A stretch of 64,000 nt of DNA from Barnesiella merdipullorum (GCA_019116365.1 DXBT01000010.1:98582-162581), one strand, 5' to 3'; shown: positions 33,330-43,603, numbered from the stretch's first letter. Translations and numbers: made by a program. Notes: generated from the sequence alone by a model not told the origin.

Positions 33330-36300
33330 TTAGTCTTCCTGCTCTACGCCCCACTGTTGTTTAGCCAGACGGCGGTAGTTGTTGTAACGCCATCTTGCAT
33401 TATCTTCGGCGGCTTTGAACAGTTCGGCTGCCTCGTTGGGATATTGTTTCATTACCGAAGCGAAACGAACCTCGCCTTTGAGAAAGTCTTGGAACTTCGA
33501 CCAGTCGGGCTCTTTGCTGTCGAGCGTGAAGGGATTCTTGCCCTCGGCTTCCAACTCGGGGTTGTAACGCCACAGGTGCCAGTAACCGCAAGCTACGGCA
33601 GCAGCCTCTTCGGCCTGCGATTTACCCATACCGGCTTTCAAACCGTGGTTGATACAGGGTGCATAGGCAATGATAATCGAAGGTCCGTTGTAGGCCTCGG
33701 CTTCACGGATGGCTTTCAAGGTTTGAGCCTGATCGGCGCCCATGGCTACCTGTGCGCAATATACATAACCGTAGGTCGAAGCGATGAGCCCGAGGTCTTT
33801 TTTGCGTACACGTTTACCGGCAGCGGCAAATTTGGCGATGGCACCCATCGGGGTAGCTTTCGAAGCCTGACCACCGGTGTTGGAGTAAACCTCGGTATCG
33901 AGAACGAGCACATTTACATTCTTGCCCGATGCCAATACGTGGTCGAGACCACCGAAACCGATATCGTAGGAAGCACCGTCACCACCGATAATCCATTGCG
34001 ATTTCTTGATGAGGTACTGGCTGAGCGATGCAATCTCCTTGCAGATTTCGCATTTGTCGGCATTGGCTTTTACGATAGGCGTGATCTTAGCCTCGAGTTC
34101 GACGGTGCGGTCGGTATCCTCACGGTTGGCAATCCAGTCGGCAAACAGCTCTTTGGTCTCAGCCGGGCAGCTGTCGCTTTCGATAGCCTGTTTCATGAGT
34201 TTTTCCAGACGGTCACGCATCTTCTCAACGGCAAGCGTCATACCCAGACCGAACTCGCAGAAGTCTTCGAACAGCGAGTTGGCCCAAGCCACACCTTTAC
34301 CTTTTTCGTTGGTAGTATAAGGAGTCGAAGGAATCGAGCCCGAATAGATCGACGAACAACCCGTGGCGTTAGATACCATCTCACGGTCGCCGAAGAGTTG
34401 CGAAATGAGTTTCACATACGGAGTCTCGCCGCAACCCGAGCAAGCGCCCGAGAATTCGAACAACGGGGTAGCGAACTGCGAATTCTTCACATTCGATTTG
34501 ATATCTACCAGGTGTTGTTTGCTCTTCACCTCGTCGGCGCAGTATTCCCAGCGGGGAGCTTCGCTCAACTGGCTTTCCAGATCGGCCATCGAGAGAGCCT
34601 TGCCGTTCTTGTTGCCCGGACATACATCCACACAGTTGCCGCAACCCAGACAGTCGAGCACATCGACTTGCATGCGGAAGTGCATGCCCTTCATCGTGGC
34701 CGGGACTTTCATCTCGAGCGTCTCACCCTCTTTGAAAGGCGAAGCGGCGAGTTCATTCTCGTCGAGTACAAAGGGACGAATCGAAGCGTGAGGACAAACG
34801 TAGGCACACTTGTTACATTGGATACAGTTGGCGCTGTTCCATACCGGCACGAAGGTCGATACGCCACGTTTCTCGTATTTGGCGGTGCCGGCAGGCCAGG
34901 TACCATCTTCGATACCCGAGAAGGCCGATACGGGCAGGTCGTCGCCAGCCTGGGCGTTGATAACCTTCACTACCTTCTCTACAAACTCGGGGGCCTTGCT
35001 TTCAACTACCTCGTCGTCGGGGAGATTGGCCCATGCGGGATCTACGGCTACTTTTTCATATTCACCACCACGATCTACGGCAGCGTAGTTCTTGTTGACT
35101 ACATCCTCACCTTTCTTACCATAGGATTTCACGATGAATTTCTTCATCTGCTCGATGGCCAGATCGACGGGGATTACCTGGGTGATGCGGAAGAAGGCCG
35201 ATTGCAGGATGGTATTGGTGCGGTTACCCAACCCGATTTCCTGAGCAATCTTCGTTGCATTGATAATATAGAACGAGATATTCTTCTGTGCCAGCGTACG
35301 TTTTACGTTGTTGGGCATGTGTTTTGCCAACTCGTCGGCCGTCCAGATGGTATTGAGCAGGAAGGTACCGTTCTGACGGATACCACGCAATACATCGTAC
35401 ATGTGCAGGTAGGCCTGAACGTGGCAAGCAACAAAATTAGGCGTATTTACCAAGTAGGTCGAGCGAATGGGTGTATCGCCGAAACGCAGGTGCGAGCAGG
35501 TGAAACCACCCGATTTCTTCGAGTCGTAGGAGAAATAGGCCTGGCAATATTTGTCGGTATTGTCACCGATGATTTTTACCGAGTTCTTGTTGGCACCTAC
35601 CGTACCGTCGGCACCCAAGCCATAGAATTTGGCCTCGAACATACCTTCGCCACCGAGAGCGAGCTCCTCTTTCGGGGGCAGCGAGGTAAAGGTAACGTCA
35701 TCGACGATACCGATGGTGAAGTGATCTTTAGGCTCGGGCAAAGCGAGGTTTTCGTAAACCGACAGGATTTGAGTGGGGGTAGTATCTTTCGAAGCCAGAC
35801 CGTAACGACCGCCTACGATAAGCGGAGCGTCGGCCTTGCCATAGAATACGTCTCTTACATCGAGGTAGAGAGGCTCGCCGTTCGAACCGGGCTCTTTGGT
35901 ACGGTCGAGAACAGCAATGCGTTTGGCCGTCTTGGGCACAGCAGCCAAGAAGTGTTCGGCCGAGAAAGGACGATACAGGTGAACGGCTACCAAACCTACC
36001 TTCTCGCCTTTGGCCATGAGGTAATCGATGGCTTCGCGAGCAGCTTCGGTTACCGAACCCATGGCAATGATTACGCGATCGGCATCCTCGGCACCGTAGT
36101 AGTTGAACAGGTGATAGTCACGGCCCGTGATTTCGTTGATTTTCTGCATGTAATCCTCGACGATGGCAGGTACAGCCTCGTAGAATTTGTTGGCAGCCTC
36201 ACGATGTTGGAAGAAGGTATCGGGGTTCTCGGCCATACCACGCATTACCGGTTTCTCGGGATTCAAAGCGCGGGCACGGAATTCGGCCAAAGCCTCTTGG

Positions 36301-36893
36301 TCGATGAGCGGAGCCAGGTCGTCGTTCTCGAGAGCTTCGATTTTTTGAATCTCGTGCGAGGTGCGGAAACCGTCGAAGAAGTTGATGAACGGTACCCGCG
36401 AACGAATCGTGGACAGGTGAGCTACACCGGCCAGGTCCATAACCTCTTGCACCGAACCTTCGCACAACATGGCGAAACCGGTTTGACGAGTGGACATGAC
36501 ATCCTGGTGGTCACCGAAAATAGAAAGCGAGTGAGAAGCCAACGTACGAGCCGATACGTGGAACACGCAGGGGAGCAGCTCACCGGCAATCTTGTACATG
36601 TTGGGGATCATCAGCAAAAGACCTTGCGACGCGGTATAGGTGGTCGTCAAGGCTCCGGCCTGCAACGAACCGTGAACGGCTCCGGCAGCACCACCCTCAG
36701 ACTGCATTTCCTGTACGAGAACGGTTTCGCCAAAGATGTTTTTACGACCAGCAGCGGCCCATTCATCTACGTACTCGGCCATGGTCGAAGACGGAGTGAT
36801 AGGATAGATGGCAGCCACCTCGGAAAACATATACGAGATATGTGCAGCGGCTTGGTTACCATCACAAGTTAAGAATTTTTTCTGTTTACTCAT
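33330..36893 (-). CDS. nifJ: Pyruvate:ferredoxin (flavodoxin) oxidoreductase
   Basis: 1187 residues, the single-chain homodimeric PFOR. Order: domain I with TPSSTMAEYVDEW (TPP contact), domain II, the gamma region, then a 2x[4Fe-4S] ferredoxin domain (CIQCNKCAYVCPHASIRP and CLGCGNCVDVCPGN). The C-terminal TPP-binding region has CSGCGETPY, TGCSSIYSG, and GDGASYDIGFGGLDHVLASG. It oxidises pyruvate to acetyl-CoA, CO2 and reduced ferredoxin in anaerobic glycolysis. All cluster cysteines are present. Confidence 0.97.
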   Translation of the reverse strand: MSKQKKFLTCDGNQAAAHISYMFSEVAAIYPITPSSTMAEYVDEWAAAGRKNIFGETVLVQEMQSEGGAAGAVHGSLQAGALTTTYTASQGLLLMIPNMYKIAGELLPCVFHVSARTLASHSLSIFGDHQDVMSTRQTGFAMLCEGSVQEVMDLAGVAHLSTIRSRVPFINFFDGFRTSHEIQKIEALENDDLAPLIDQEALAEFRARALNPEKPVMRGMAENPDTFFQHREAANKFYEAVPAIVEDYMQKINEITGRDYHLFNYYGAEDADRVIIAMGSVTEAAREAIDYLMAKGEKVGLVAVHLYRPFSAEHFLAAVPKTAKRIAVLDRTKEPGSNGEPLYLDVRDVFYGKADAPLIVGGRYGLASKDTTPTQILSVYENLALPEPKDHFTIGIVDDVTFTSLPPKEELALGGEGMFEAKFYGLGADGTVGANKNSVKIIGDNTDKYCQAYFSYDSKKSGGFTCSHLRFGDTPIRSTYLVNTPNFVACHVQAYLHMYDVLRGIRQNGTFLLNTIWTADELAKHMPNNVKRTLAQKNISFYIINATKIAQEIGLGNRTNTILQSAFFRITQVIPVDLAIEQMKKFIVKSYGKKGEDVVNKNYAAVDRGGEYEKVAVDPAWANLPDDEVVESKAPEFVEKVVKVINAQAGDDLPVSAFSGIEDGTWPAGTAKYEKRGVSTFVPVWNSANCIQCNKCAYVCPHASIRPFVLDENELAASPFKEGETLEMKVPATMKGMHFRMQVDVLDCLGCGNCVDVCPGNKNGKALSMADLESQLSEAPRWEYCADEVKSKQHLVDIKSNVKNSQFATPLFEFSGACSGCGETPYVKLISQLFGDREMVSNATGCSSIYSGSIPSTPYTTNEKGKGVAWANSLFEDFCEFGLGMTLAVEKMRDRLEKLMKQAIESDSCPAETKELFADWIANREDTDRTVELEAKITPIVKANADKCEICKEIASLSQYLIKKSQWIIGGDGASYDIGFGGLDHVLASGKNVNVLVLDTEVYSNTGGQASKATPMGAIAKFAAAGKRVRKKDLGLIASTYGYVYCAQVAMGADQAQTLKAIREAEAYNGPSIIIAYAPCINHGLKAGMGKSQAEEAAAVACGYWHLWRYNPELEAEGKNPFTLDSKEPDWSKFQDFLKGEVRFASVMKQYPNEAAELFKAAEDNARWRYNNYRRLAKQQWGVEQED

Positions 36894-36937
36894 CTTTTCT
36901 GTTATTAAGTAATTAATATTGTTTTTTCATCGTTACG

Positions 36938-38116
36938 TCAATATACAAACCCAAACAGCCACAAAGGTATCAAGTTTTCGCTTCCAATCTTCATATTATC
37001 GATGGCATAATAGAAATTGGGGTTGATGCGGTTGCGGGGTGCATTGCCCTGGATACGGAACAACTTCTCCCGATTGACCAGGAATTGGGCATTTTTGCTG
37101 CCCATGTTCAACCGGTGGTCCTTGTGCAGCGTGTTGTAGAAGAAGGTCTCGCGCACGGCCTGGTCATCGACCTCGACCGAGCGGTTGGAGTATATGATGT
37201 TGGTGTTGTGCATATAGACCATGGCCGGCTTCTTGGGGAACTCCTCACCATCGCGATAGAGCATGTTGATGAGGCGGGCGTCCTTCAGACTCTTGATGTA
37301 GTTCATGACCGTGGCTCGCGATATCTGTATGTCCTTGCTCAACTGGCTCACATTGGTGGGTGCCGGCGACTGAACCGAAAGCAGGTACATGAGCCGGCGC
37401 ACCTTGGGCAGATACGACAGCTCGATCTGCTTGATCAGGAGTATATCGACCTCCATAATCATGTTGATGTTCTTTACCAGATTCTCCGAGAAATTGGCCT
37501 TATCGAGAAAGAAGGGGTAATAGCCGTGGTGCAGATAGCCGGGGAAGTAGTCGAGCGGATTGACCCTGCTGCATATCTCCTGGGCAATTGTCTTGTGGTG
37601 AGCCATGATATCGTCGAGCGTATAGGCGGGGAAGTGGGTCGATGCCATCAGGTTCAGATACTCCCTGAACGAGAAGCCCCGCAGGTTATACGAATCGACC
37701 AGCCCGGCCAACACCGGGTTCTCCTCCTTCAACCGCATGACCGACGACCCCGAGAAGATAATCTTCAGCTCGGGCAGGTTGTCGTAGCAGTATTTCAGCT
37801 CCTCGGACCACCCGGGATACTTGAACACCTGGTCGATGAGCAACACCCGGCCTCCCTGGGCATAGAAACGCTCGGCAAACTCCTTTAAGGTATGTTCGGT
37901 AAAATAGAGGTTATTGAGATTGATATACAGGCACGACCTATCCAAGCCGTAATTTTCCTTGGCATATTGCAACAGAAAGGTGGTTTTACCCACGCCCCGG
38001 CTGCCCTTGATGCCTACCAGACGGCTGTTTTTGTTGATTTGATACATCAAGTCGCGTTTGACCGGCGACTCGACATGCTCAACGAGATACTTGTGTGTCC
38101 TATAAAACGATTCCAC
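36938..38116 (-). CDS. AAA-type ATPase, ATPase/DUF4143 family, with altered Walker B
   Basis: 392 residues. Walker A is GSRGVGKTT (about 38-46), and a later winged-helix region (SQLSKDIQISRATVMNYIKSL) leads into the DUF4143-type C-terminal domain. In this family the Walker B region normally reads (L)DEVHKYP; here it is LLIDQVFKYPGWSEELKYC, with Gln in place of the catalytic Glu and Phe for His. FSGSSVMRL matches sensor 1. These proteins are common in multicopy in Bacteroidales and their role is unsettled. The protein may bind but hydrolyse ATP poorly. Confidence 0.85.
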   Translation of the reverse strand: MESFYRTHKYLVEHVESPVKRDLMYQINKNSRLVGIKGSRGVGKTTFLLQYAKENYGLDRSCLYINLNNLYFTEHTLKEFAERFYAQGGRVLLIDQVFKYPGWSEELKYCYDNLPELKIIFSGSSVMRLKEENPVLAGLVDSYNLRGFSFREYLNLMASTHFPAYTLDDIMAHHKTIAQEICSRVNPLDYFPGYLHHGYYPFFLDKANFSENLVKNINMIMEVDILLIKQIELSYLPKVRRLMYLLSVQSPAPTNVSQLSKDIQISRATVMNYIKSLKDARLINMLYRDGEEFPKKPAMVYMHNTNIIYSNRSVEVDDQAVRETFFYNTLHKDHRLNMGSKNAQFLVNREKLFRIQGNAPRNRINPNFYYAIDNMKIGSENLIPLWLFGFVY

Positions 38117-38136
38117 GGCTTCTCTCTTAAACAGGG

Positions 38137-38168
38137 AGCAAAGGTAATAAAAGCTGGCCGTTTTGGCA
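38137..38168 (-). promoter_or_regulatory. Promoter of the AAA ATPase gene
   Basis: On the minus strand CTTG (38168-38165, one mismatch to TTTG), 20 nt, TACCTTTG (38144-38137), 21 nt before the start. Confidence 0.6.
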
Positions 38169-38323
38169 AGCCGACCTTACAATTTATACCAAAATAGAAG
38201 ATATTACCTTTTGTTTTAACATTCTTTCAAACCTCCAGAACTCCTCCTCTGCCTTTCTATCCGGGCTCCAAAGTGCTATGCCCTGCCGGCTCGAAAGGGA
38301 CTTCAGCACCCCTCCCCCTTTTC

Positions 38324-38363
38324 AAAAAAAGAGAGAGGCTACCACTTATTGGGCAACCTCTCT
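38324..38363 (-). terminator. Terminator of the OmpA-family gene
   Basis: AGAGAGG (38332-38338) pairs with CCTCTCT (38357-38363), extended inward by five more pairs. It is followed on the minus strand by a T7 run. Confidence 0.8.
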
Positions 38364-38391
38364 ATTATCTTGTTAAATCTGTCGTTTAGAG

Positions 38392-39567
38392 TTACTCGGC
38401 CGGCGAGATAGTAGCGGCACGATCGAGAATATAAGAACCAAAGCGATCGAGTTTGGCATCGCTGGTCTTTTGCTCCAGTTGGTCGGGATTTACGCCGTAA
38501 GAAACCAAAGCATCGTAAACTCTTTCGGCACGAGCTTTACGCAACTTGTTGTTAAAGGCAGCCGTACCGGTTTCGCTATCGGCATAACCGGTGATGACAT
38601 ATTTTTTACCTTCGTTGGCTTTGATAGCCTTTGCTACGGCTTTCAGCACCACGCGATCTTTCGATTGCAGGTCGGAGCTGTTGATGTTGTAATAAACGGT
38701 AACAACAGGAGCCTGCTCCTCGGCAACCTTTTCGGCCGGACGATTCTTGCACTCGGCCAACTGTTGCTCCAGATTGGCAATCTTGCGGTTGGCATCGCGC
38801 AACTGAGCTACCAGCGCATCGCCCTCGGCATCGCTATACTTGCCTACCACGGGAGCTACGACGGGAACCTCGGGCGAATTCCAGCCACGATCTTTGAATT
38901 TATAAGTGACTCCTACCAAAGCCGAGAATGTCTTGGCATGATTACCTTCATCGGCGATTGTTGCCTCCAGCACGTCAAAGCGCAAATCGAGGTTAATAGC
39001 CCAGGCATCGCTCAAGCGGAACCGGTTGAGCAAACCACCTCGCATCCCCATATTGACGCCATCGACGGTCGTACCATCGCCTGCGACAACAACAGGAATA
39101 CCCATACCAATATACAGGATAGGCGAGTAAACCCGCTCACGATATCCGCAGAACAGGCTGGCCAAATCGCCCATCACATCAAGTGCAGGTGTTACAAGGG
39201 CATAGGATTGTTTGTAATAACCGTTATCAAATTTTTCGCCACCAATACCATTGCCCCACAAGGCGGCTCCTTTCAAGCCATAGTAATCGGCACCTAAGCG
39301 CAAACCGATAACCGGAGAGAACCATTTCTCGACATTAAGCCCAAAAACCGGTGCAATACGCTTCCCAAAAGCAGCATGACTGTCAAATCGTCCTAAGCTA
39401 AAATCGGCACCCCCTTCAAGCGAAATCATCCAATTGTCTTTGAAGCTATTCAAGACAATCTCTTTGGAAGGCTCTGTTTTAGCTTCCTCTTGGGGAGCTG
39501 CTGCGAGCATTGCCGGCGTAGCTACCGCCGTAGTCATAAGCAAAGCCGCAAATACAGTCTTCTTCAT
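38392..39567 (-). CDS. OmpA-family outer-membrane porin-like protein
   Basis: 391 residues: a signal peptide (cleavage near AAA-AP, about 23), an N-terminal beta-barrel (about 45-225), and a linker with a short coiled coil (LRDANRKIANLEQQLAEC). A C-terminal OmpA peptidoglycan-binding domain has GYADSETGTAAFNNKLRKAR. The last conserved block, normally NRRV, reads LDRAATI, as in a subset of Bacteroidetes OmpA proteins. It is probably an abundant structural outer-membrane protein (compare Bacteroides OmpA/OmpF-like). Confidence 0.9.
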   Translation of the reverse strand: MKKTVFAALLMTTAVATPAMLAAAPQEEAKTEPSKEIVLNSFKDNWMISLEGGADFSLGRFDSHAAFGKRIAPVFGLNVEKWFSPVIGLRLGADYYGLKGAALWGNGIGGEKFDNGYYKQSYALVTPALDVMGDLASLFCGYRERVYSPILYIGMGIPVVVAGDGTTVDGVNMGMRGGLLNRFRLSDAWAINLDLRFDVLEATIADEGNHAKTFSALVGVTYKFKDRGWNSPEVPVVAPVVGKYSDAEGDALVAQLRDANRKIANLEQQLAECKNRPAEKVAEEQAPVVTVYYNINSSDLQSKDRVVLKAVAKAIKANEGKKYVITGYADSETGTAAFNNKLRKARAERVYDALVSYGVNPDQLEQKTSDAKLDRFGSYILDRAATISPAE

Positions 39568-39719
39568 ACTCTTTCCTTTTTAGAATTAAACTACTTAATA
39601 TCTGCAACCTATCTCTTTCGTTAAAAAAGAATGGGCTGCTTCATAGACCCAACTAAAATTTCGGATAAAGGTAAGCGTTTTTTTCGGCTCAACAAGGATT
39701 TTTTATTTAATTTTACAAG

Positions 39720-39754
39720 AAAAACGCTTCTCTGTAAGACAGGGAAGCGTTTTT
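39720..39754. terminator. Terminator of transketolase (bidirectional form)
   Basis: AAAAACGCTTC (39720-39730) and GAAGCGTTTTT (39744-39754), an 11-bp stem with a 13-nt loop, 27 nt after the tkt stop. Confidence 0.88.
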
Positions 39755-39780
39755 GATTACATATGACAACAGTTTCGGGT

Positions 39781-41814
39781 CTATTTGCCTATAAAAGCGG
39801 CTATCTCACGAGCGATGTTCGCAGGAGTGAATCCCAACTTTTCATCGAGCACCTTGTAAGGAGCCGAGTAGCCAAAGCGATCCAATCCATAGACTTTACC
39901 TTTGCACCCTACCAGTTGCAGCAGCGTCGAGGGCAGACCGGCCGTCAAGCCAAACACGGGCAATCCGGGAGGTATCACACCCTCGCGATACGACTGTGGC
40001 TGATTCAGGAAGAGCCCTATCGAGGGTACCGACACAATTTGTACCCGCACACCCTGTTCGTGCAGTATTTCACTGGCTCCTACCAGGGTCGATACTTCCG
40101 AACCATTGGCCACCAGCACTACGTCGGGATTCTCGTCACGCATCAGCACATAGGCTCCCTTCTCGGCCTGCAAGGCATCGGCATAGCGGTTGCCCGTAGC
40201 CGACGGCAAATCGGGCACATCCTGACGAGAAAGAATCAAAGCCGTGGGGGTATCGCTGTTTTCCATAGCCAGCTTCCAGGCGACGAGAGTCTCGGCGCTG
40301 TCGGCAGGGCGCAATACCAGCACGCTGTTCTTGCCGCTATGGTTTTTCAGTTGTTCCAAGAGTCGTATCTGAGCCTCCTGTTCTACCGGCTCGTGTGTAG
40401 GTCCATCCTCACCGACTCTGAAGGCATCGTGAGTCCACACATATTTCACAGGCAGCTCCATCAGGGCAGCCATGCGCACGGCGGGCTTCATATAGTCCGA
40501 GAAGACAAAGAAGGTACCGCAGGCAGCCTGCATGCCACCATGCAGCAAGATACCGTTCATGATCGAGGCCATCGTCAACTCGGCTACGCCGGCGTGCAGG
40601 AAAGCCCCTCTGAAATCGCCCTTGACAAAGGCTCCGGTCTTTTTCAAGAAGGCCTCGGTCTTGTCCGAGTTGGCCAGGTCGGCCGACGACACAATCATAT
40701 TTTTCACCCGCTCGCCCAAGTAAGAGAGCACGTTGGCCGAGGCCGTACGGGTAGCCACGTTGGGTTTATACTCAATCGACTCAAAGTCGAGTTCGGGCAG
40801 TTTGCCGGCATAGAAGTCGTGCAATTCTTTAGCCAACTCGGGATTCTCTTTCTCCCAAGCAGCCTGTACGGCTTTACGCTCGGCTACGATTTTCTTCAAC
40901 TCTTCGGCCCGGCGAGCATAGAGATCGACCACCTCGGGAAATATGACAAAGGGATTCTCTACGTCTCCACCCAAATTTTCGATGGTCTTTTCATACGAAG
41001 CTCCCGACTTGCTCAGGGGCTGACCGTGAGTCGAATATTTCCCCTCGAACTTCTCGCCCGTAGCCGTCACACAGCCACGGCCCATGATGGTCTTGCCGAT
41101 GATGAGCGTAGGCCGCTCGGTCTCGCGGTTGGCCAGAGCCAAAGCATCGCGTATAGCGGCAGGGTCGCACCCGTCGATTTCTATCACATTCCAATTCCAG
41201 GCACGATACTTGGCAGCCGTATCTTCGTCGGTCACGGCATCGGTGTCGGTCGAGAGCTGCACATCGTTGCTGTCGAAAAACATAATCAGGTTGTGCAAGC
41301 CCAGGAAACCTGCCACTCGGCCGGCGCCCTGCGAAATCTCTTCCTGAATACCACCGTCGGAGATAAACGCATAGATCTTGTGGCTGCACCATTCACCAAA
41401 CCGGGCAGCCAGGAAGCGTTCGGCAATTGCGGCACCTACGGCCATCGTATGCCCCTGTCCCAGAGGTCCCGATGTGTTCTCGATGCCGTGCATCACATCA
41501 ACCTCGGGGTGCCCGGGGGTGATACTGCCCCATTGACGGAACGACTTCAAATCGTCCATCGTATAGAAGCCCGCCATGGCCAACACGCTGTACAGCATGG
41601 GCGACATGTGCCCGGGATCCAGGAAGAAGCGGTCGCGATTGATCCACTTCGGGTCTTGGGGATCGTACACCAGAAACTCGGAATACAACACATTGGTAAA
41701 ATCGGCACCGCCCATAGCACCTCCGGGGTGTCCCGATTTTGCCTTTTCAACCATTGCCGCCGTCAATACTCTTATATTGTCGGCCGCTCTGTTCAACAAG
41801 TTCGTATCGTTCAT
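39781..41814 (-). CDS. tkt: Transketolase
   Basis: 677 residues, full length. TPP-binding blocks: SGHPGGAMGGADF near the start, the GDG-like segment FISDGGIQEEISQG followed by HNLIMFFDSNDVQ, then the pyrimidine domain (DAFRVGEDGPTHEPVEQ). It moves two-carbon units in the pentose phosphate pathway. The start MNDTNLLNRAADNIR (41814) is the conserved one; nine codons upstream are also open. Confidence 0.97.
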   Translation of the reverse strand: MNDTNLLNRAADNIRVLTAAMVEKAKSGHPGGAMGGADFTNVLYSEFLVYDPQDPKWINRDRFFLDPGHMSPMLYSVLAMAGFYTMDDLKSFRQWGSITPGHPEVDVMHGIENTSGPLGQGHTMAVGAAIAERFLAARFGEWCSHKIYAFISDGGIQEEISQGAGRVAGFLGLHNLIMFFDSNDVQLSTDTDAVTDEDTAAKYRAWNWNVIEIDGCDPAAIRDALALANRETERPTLIIGKTIMGRGCVTATGEKFEGKYSTHGQPLSKSGASYEKTIENLGGDVENPFVIFPEVVDLYARRAEELKKIVAERKAVQAAWEKENPELAKELHDFYAGKLPELDFESIEYKPNVATRTASANVLSYLGERVKNMIVSSADLANSDKTEAFLKKTGAFVKGDFRGAFLHAGVAELTMASIMNGILLHGGMQAACGTFFVFSDYMKPAVRMAALMELPVKYVWTHDAFRVGEDGPTHEPVEQEAQIRLLEQLKNHSGKNSVLVLRPADSAETLVAWKLAMENSDTPTALILSRQDVPDLPSATGNRYADALQAEKGAYVLMRDENPDVVLVANGSEVSTLVGASEILHEQGVRVQIVSVPSIGLFLNQPQSYREGVIPPGLPVFGLTAGLPSTLLQLVGCKGKVYGLDRFGYSAPYKVLDEKLGFTPANIAREIAAFIGK

Positions 41815-41880
41815 GGAATTTTTTTTACAAAAATAATACAATTCACGAGTATATACCTACAAAAACGGTCAAAAGTTCAC

Positions 41881-41920
41881 AAAAAGGAAAAGAGGCCGAG
41901 AGTTTTTACTCCGGCCTCTT
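41881..41920 (-). terminator. Terminator of the sugar permease gene
   Basis: AAGAGGCCG (41890-41898) with CGGCCTCTT (41912-41920) and an inner GAGT/ACTC pair around a TTTT loop, followed by T-rich sequence on the minus strand. Confidence 0.85.
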
Positions 41921-41957
41921 CGAAATAAACAGAATCAATATCTTATTTAACAGTATT

Positions 41958-43484
41958 TTACTCTTCTACTTTCTTAGGAGTGCTGCCTACCAGCGCATAC
42001 AGCAGAATATAGGCCAGCGCTACGATAATCACCCAGTAGCTGCTGAGGAAGCCGGCTACGTCGGCGATACCGCTCTGAACCAACGGCAAGATACCGCCGC
42101 CACAAACCATCACCATGAAGAAACCCGAAGCTACTGCTGTATATTTGCCCAGGCCTTCGACTGCCAAGTTAAAGATACCACCCCACATTACCGACGTACA
42201 CAGACCGCACAGGATAAAGAAGAGGATGCTAATGGGAGCGTCGATGAGAGTAAAACTCATATTTTGGAATCCCGGGATAGGTATTGTCTTGTCGGGCACA
42301 TACATCGAGATGAGGACAAACAAAATGGCCAGAGCAGAGACAACCATCAACTGTACCTTGCTCGACACTTTGGCTCCTATCGAACCTCCAATCAGACGGC
42401 CCACGAGCATCAACAGCCAATACATGCCGATAAGTGTGCCTGCGGCCGACGGGTTCATGCCTTCACCCGGCGATTTCACGCCACTCACAATTTCAGAAGC
42501 TACCTCGTACTGCGAGAGTGAAATAACTTTGTTTTCATAATTCACCAGTTTCTCTACCTCGGCCGGGGTAAAGAGGCCTTTATCGTGTTGATAAGCTTTC
42601 ATCTGCTCGGCATTCTGGGCATCGGCGGCTTGCAACGAAGCCAGATACAGGGGATCGCTCTGCTGCTTGTTGTACTCATCGACTGTAGCCTGAGCGCTCG
42701 CTTGAGTCTGGGTAGTCATATAGAGGTTGGCCATGTTGGGAATACCCACCTCAATACCTACATACAGGAAGATAGCGACAACACCCAAGGCAAAATGGCG
42801 ATATTTCAATGCTCCTTTTACCGATACCTTCTCGGCCTTGCTCTTCTCGCCCTTGGCTGCCTCTTCCAAAATAGGCTCGGGTAACTTCGAGAGGAGGAGC
42901 ACAACAAAAGCCAAAGCAAATATGCCCATGGCAATATACAAGGCGGGACGGGCGGCTTCAAGAGTGAGACCCTTCATCGTATCGCCCATGAGATAACCAA
43001 CCAACACAGGGCATATCGTAGCGGCCAATGAATTAGTGGCCCCACCAAACTGGATGAGTTGATTACCTTTTTTACCACCACCACCGAGTGTATTCAGCAT
43101 GGGGTTTACTACCGTATTAAGCATACACATCGAAAAACCGGCAACAAAAGCGCCCATCAAATACACGGCAAATACTCCTGTCTCCAGCATGCTCGACACA
43201 AACATCAACAACACGCCTACCAAGCCTACGAGAACTGCGGCAATAGCCGAGTAGCGATAGCCTTTCTTCTGAAGAATGAGTCCCGCAGGAATTCCCATAA
43301 AGGCATATGCAATAAAGTTTGCCGCATTGCCCAGTTGAGATTCCAAGTTACTCAAATGGAATTGTTCTTTAAGAATTACGCCGAACGGGTTTTGAAAACC
43401 GGTTACAAACGAGATCATTGCAAACAGAAAAAACATTACTATGATAGGCAATGTATAATTTCTCTTTTCTTGTACCGTACTCAT
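41958..43484 (-). CDS. Sugar permease, MFS FHS family (glucose/galactose or fucose type)
   Basis: 508 residues, about 12 membrane segments. The FHS-family start (FFLFAMISFVTGFQNPF) and the QLGNAANFIAYAFMGIPAG motif identify the family. An unusual polar insertion of about 90 residues (257-348) lies between two helices of the C-terminal half, making it longer than the roughly 410-440 residues of GluP/FucP. The substrate is probably glucose or galactose, by context only. A palindrome shared with the glycogen operon lies upstream. Confidence 0.88.
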   Translation of the reverse strand: MSTVQEKRNYTLPIIVMFFLFAMISFVTGFQNPFGVILKEQFHLSNLESQLGNAANFIAYAFMGIPAGLILQKKGYRYSAIAAVLVGLVGVLLMFVSSMLETGVFAVYLMGAFVAGFSMCMLNTVVNPMLNTLGGGGKKGNQLIQFGGATNSLAATICPVLVGYLMGDTMKGLTLEAARPALYIAMGIFALAFVVLLLSKLPEPILEEAAKGEKSKAEKVSVKGALKYRHFALGVVAIFLYVGIEVGIPNMANLYMTTQTQASAQATVDEYNKQQSDPLYLASLQAADAQNAEQMKAYQHDKGLFTPAEVEKLVNYENKVISLSQYEVASEIVSGVKSPGEGMNPSAAGTLIGMYWLLMLVGRLIGGSIGAKVSSKVQLMVVSALAILFVLISMYVPDKTIPIPGFQNMSFTLIDAPISILFFILCGLCTSVMWGGIFNLAVEGLGKYTAVASGFFMVMVCGGGILPLVQSGIADVAGFLSSYWVIIVALAYILLYALVGSTPKKVEE

Positions 43485-43603
43485 TTTATAAGATTTTAAT
43501 TAATGTATTTAGTAGATGTAAATGTTTCTATTGATATAAGCGTGTCTATTTCATGGACTGTTTTCTTTAGACCTTCTGTTTTCTGGCTACTTAAAATTAA
43601 GGA

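Noticed and set aside
33321..36872. 1183-codon open frame on the plus strand opposite PFOR
   Set aside because: Shadow of the PFOR gene, whose cluster and TPP motifs are all in the minus-strand frame. The plus-strand translation is low in recognisable structure.
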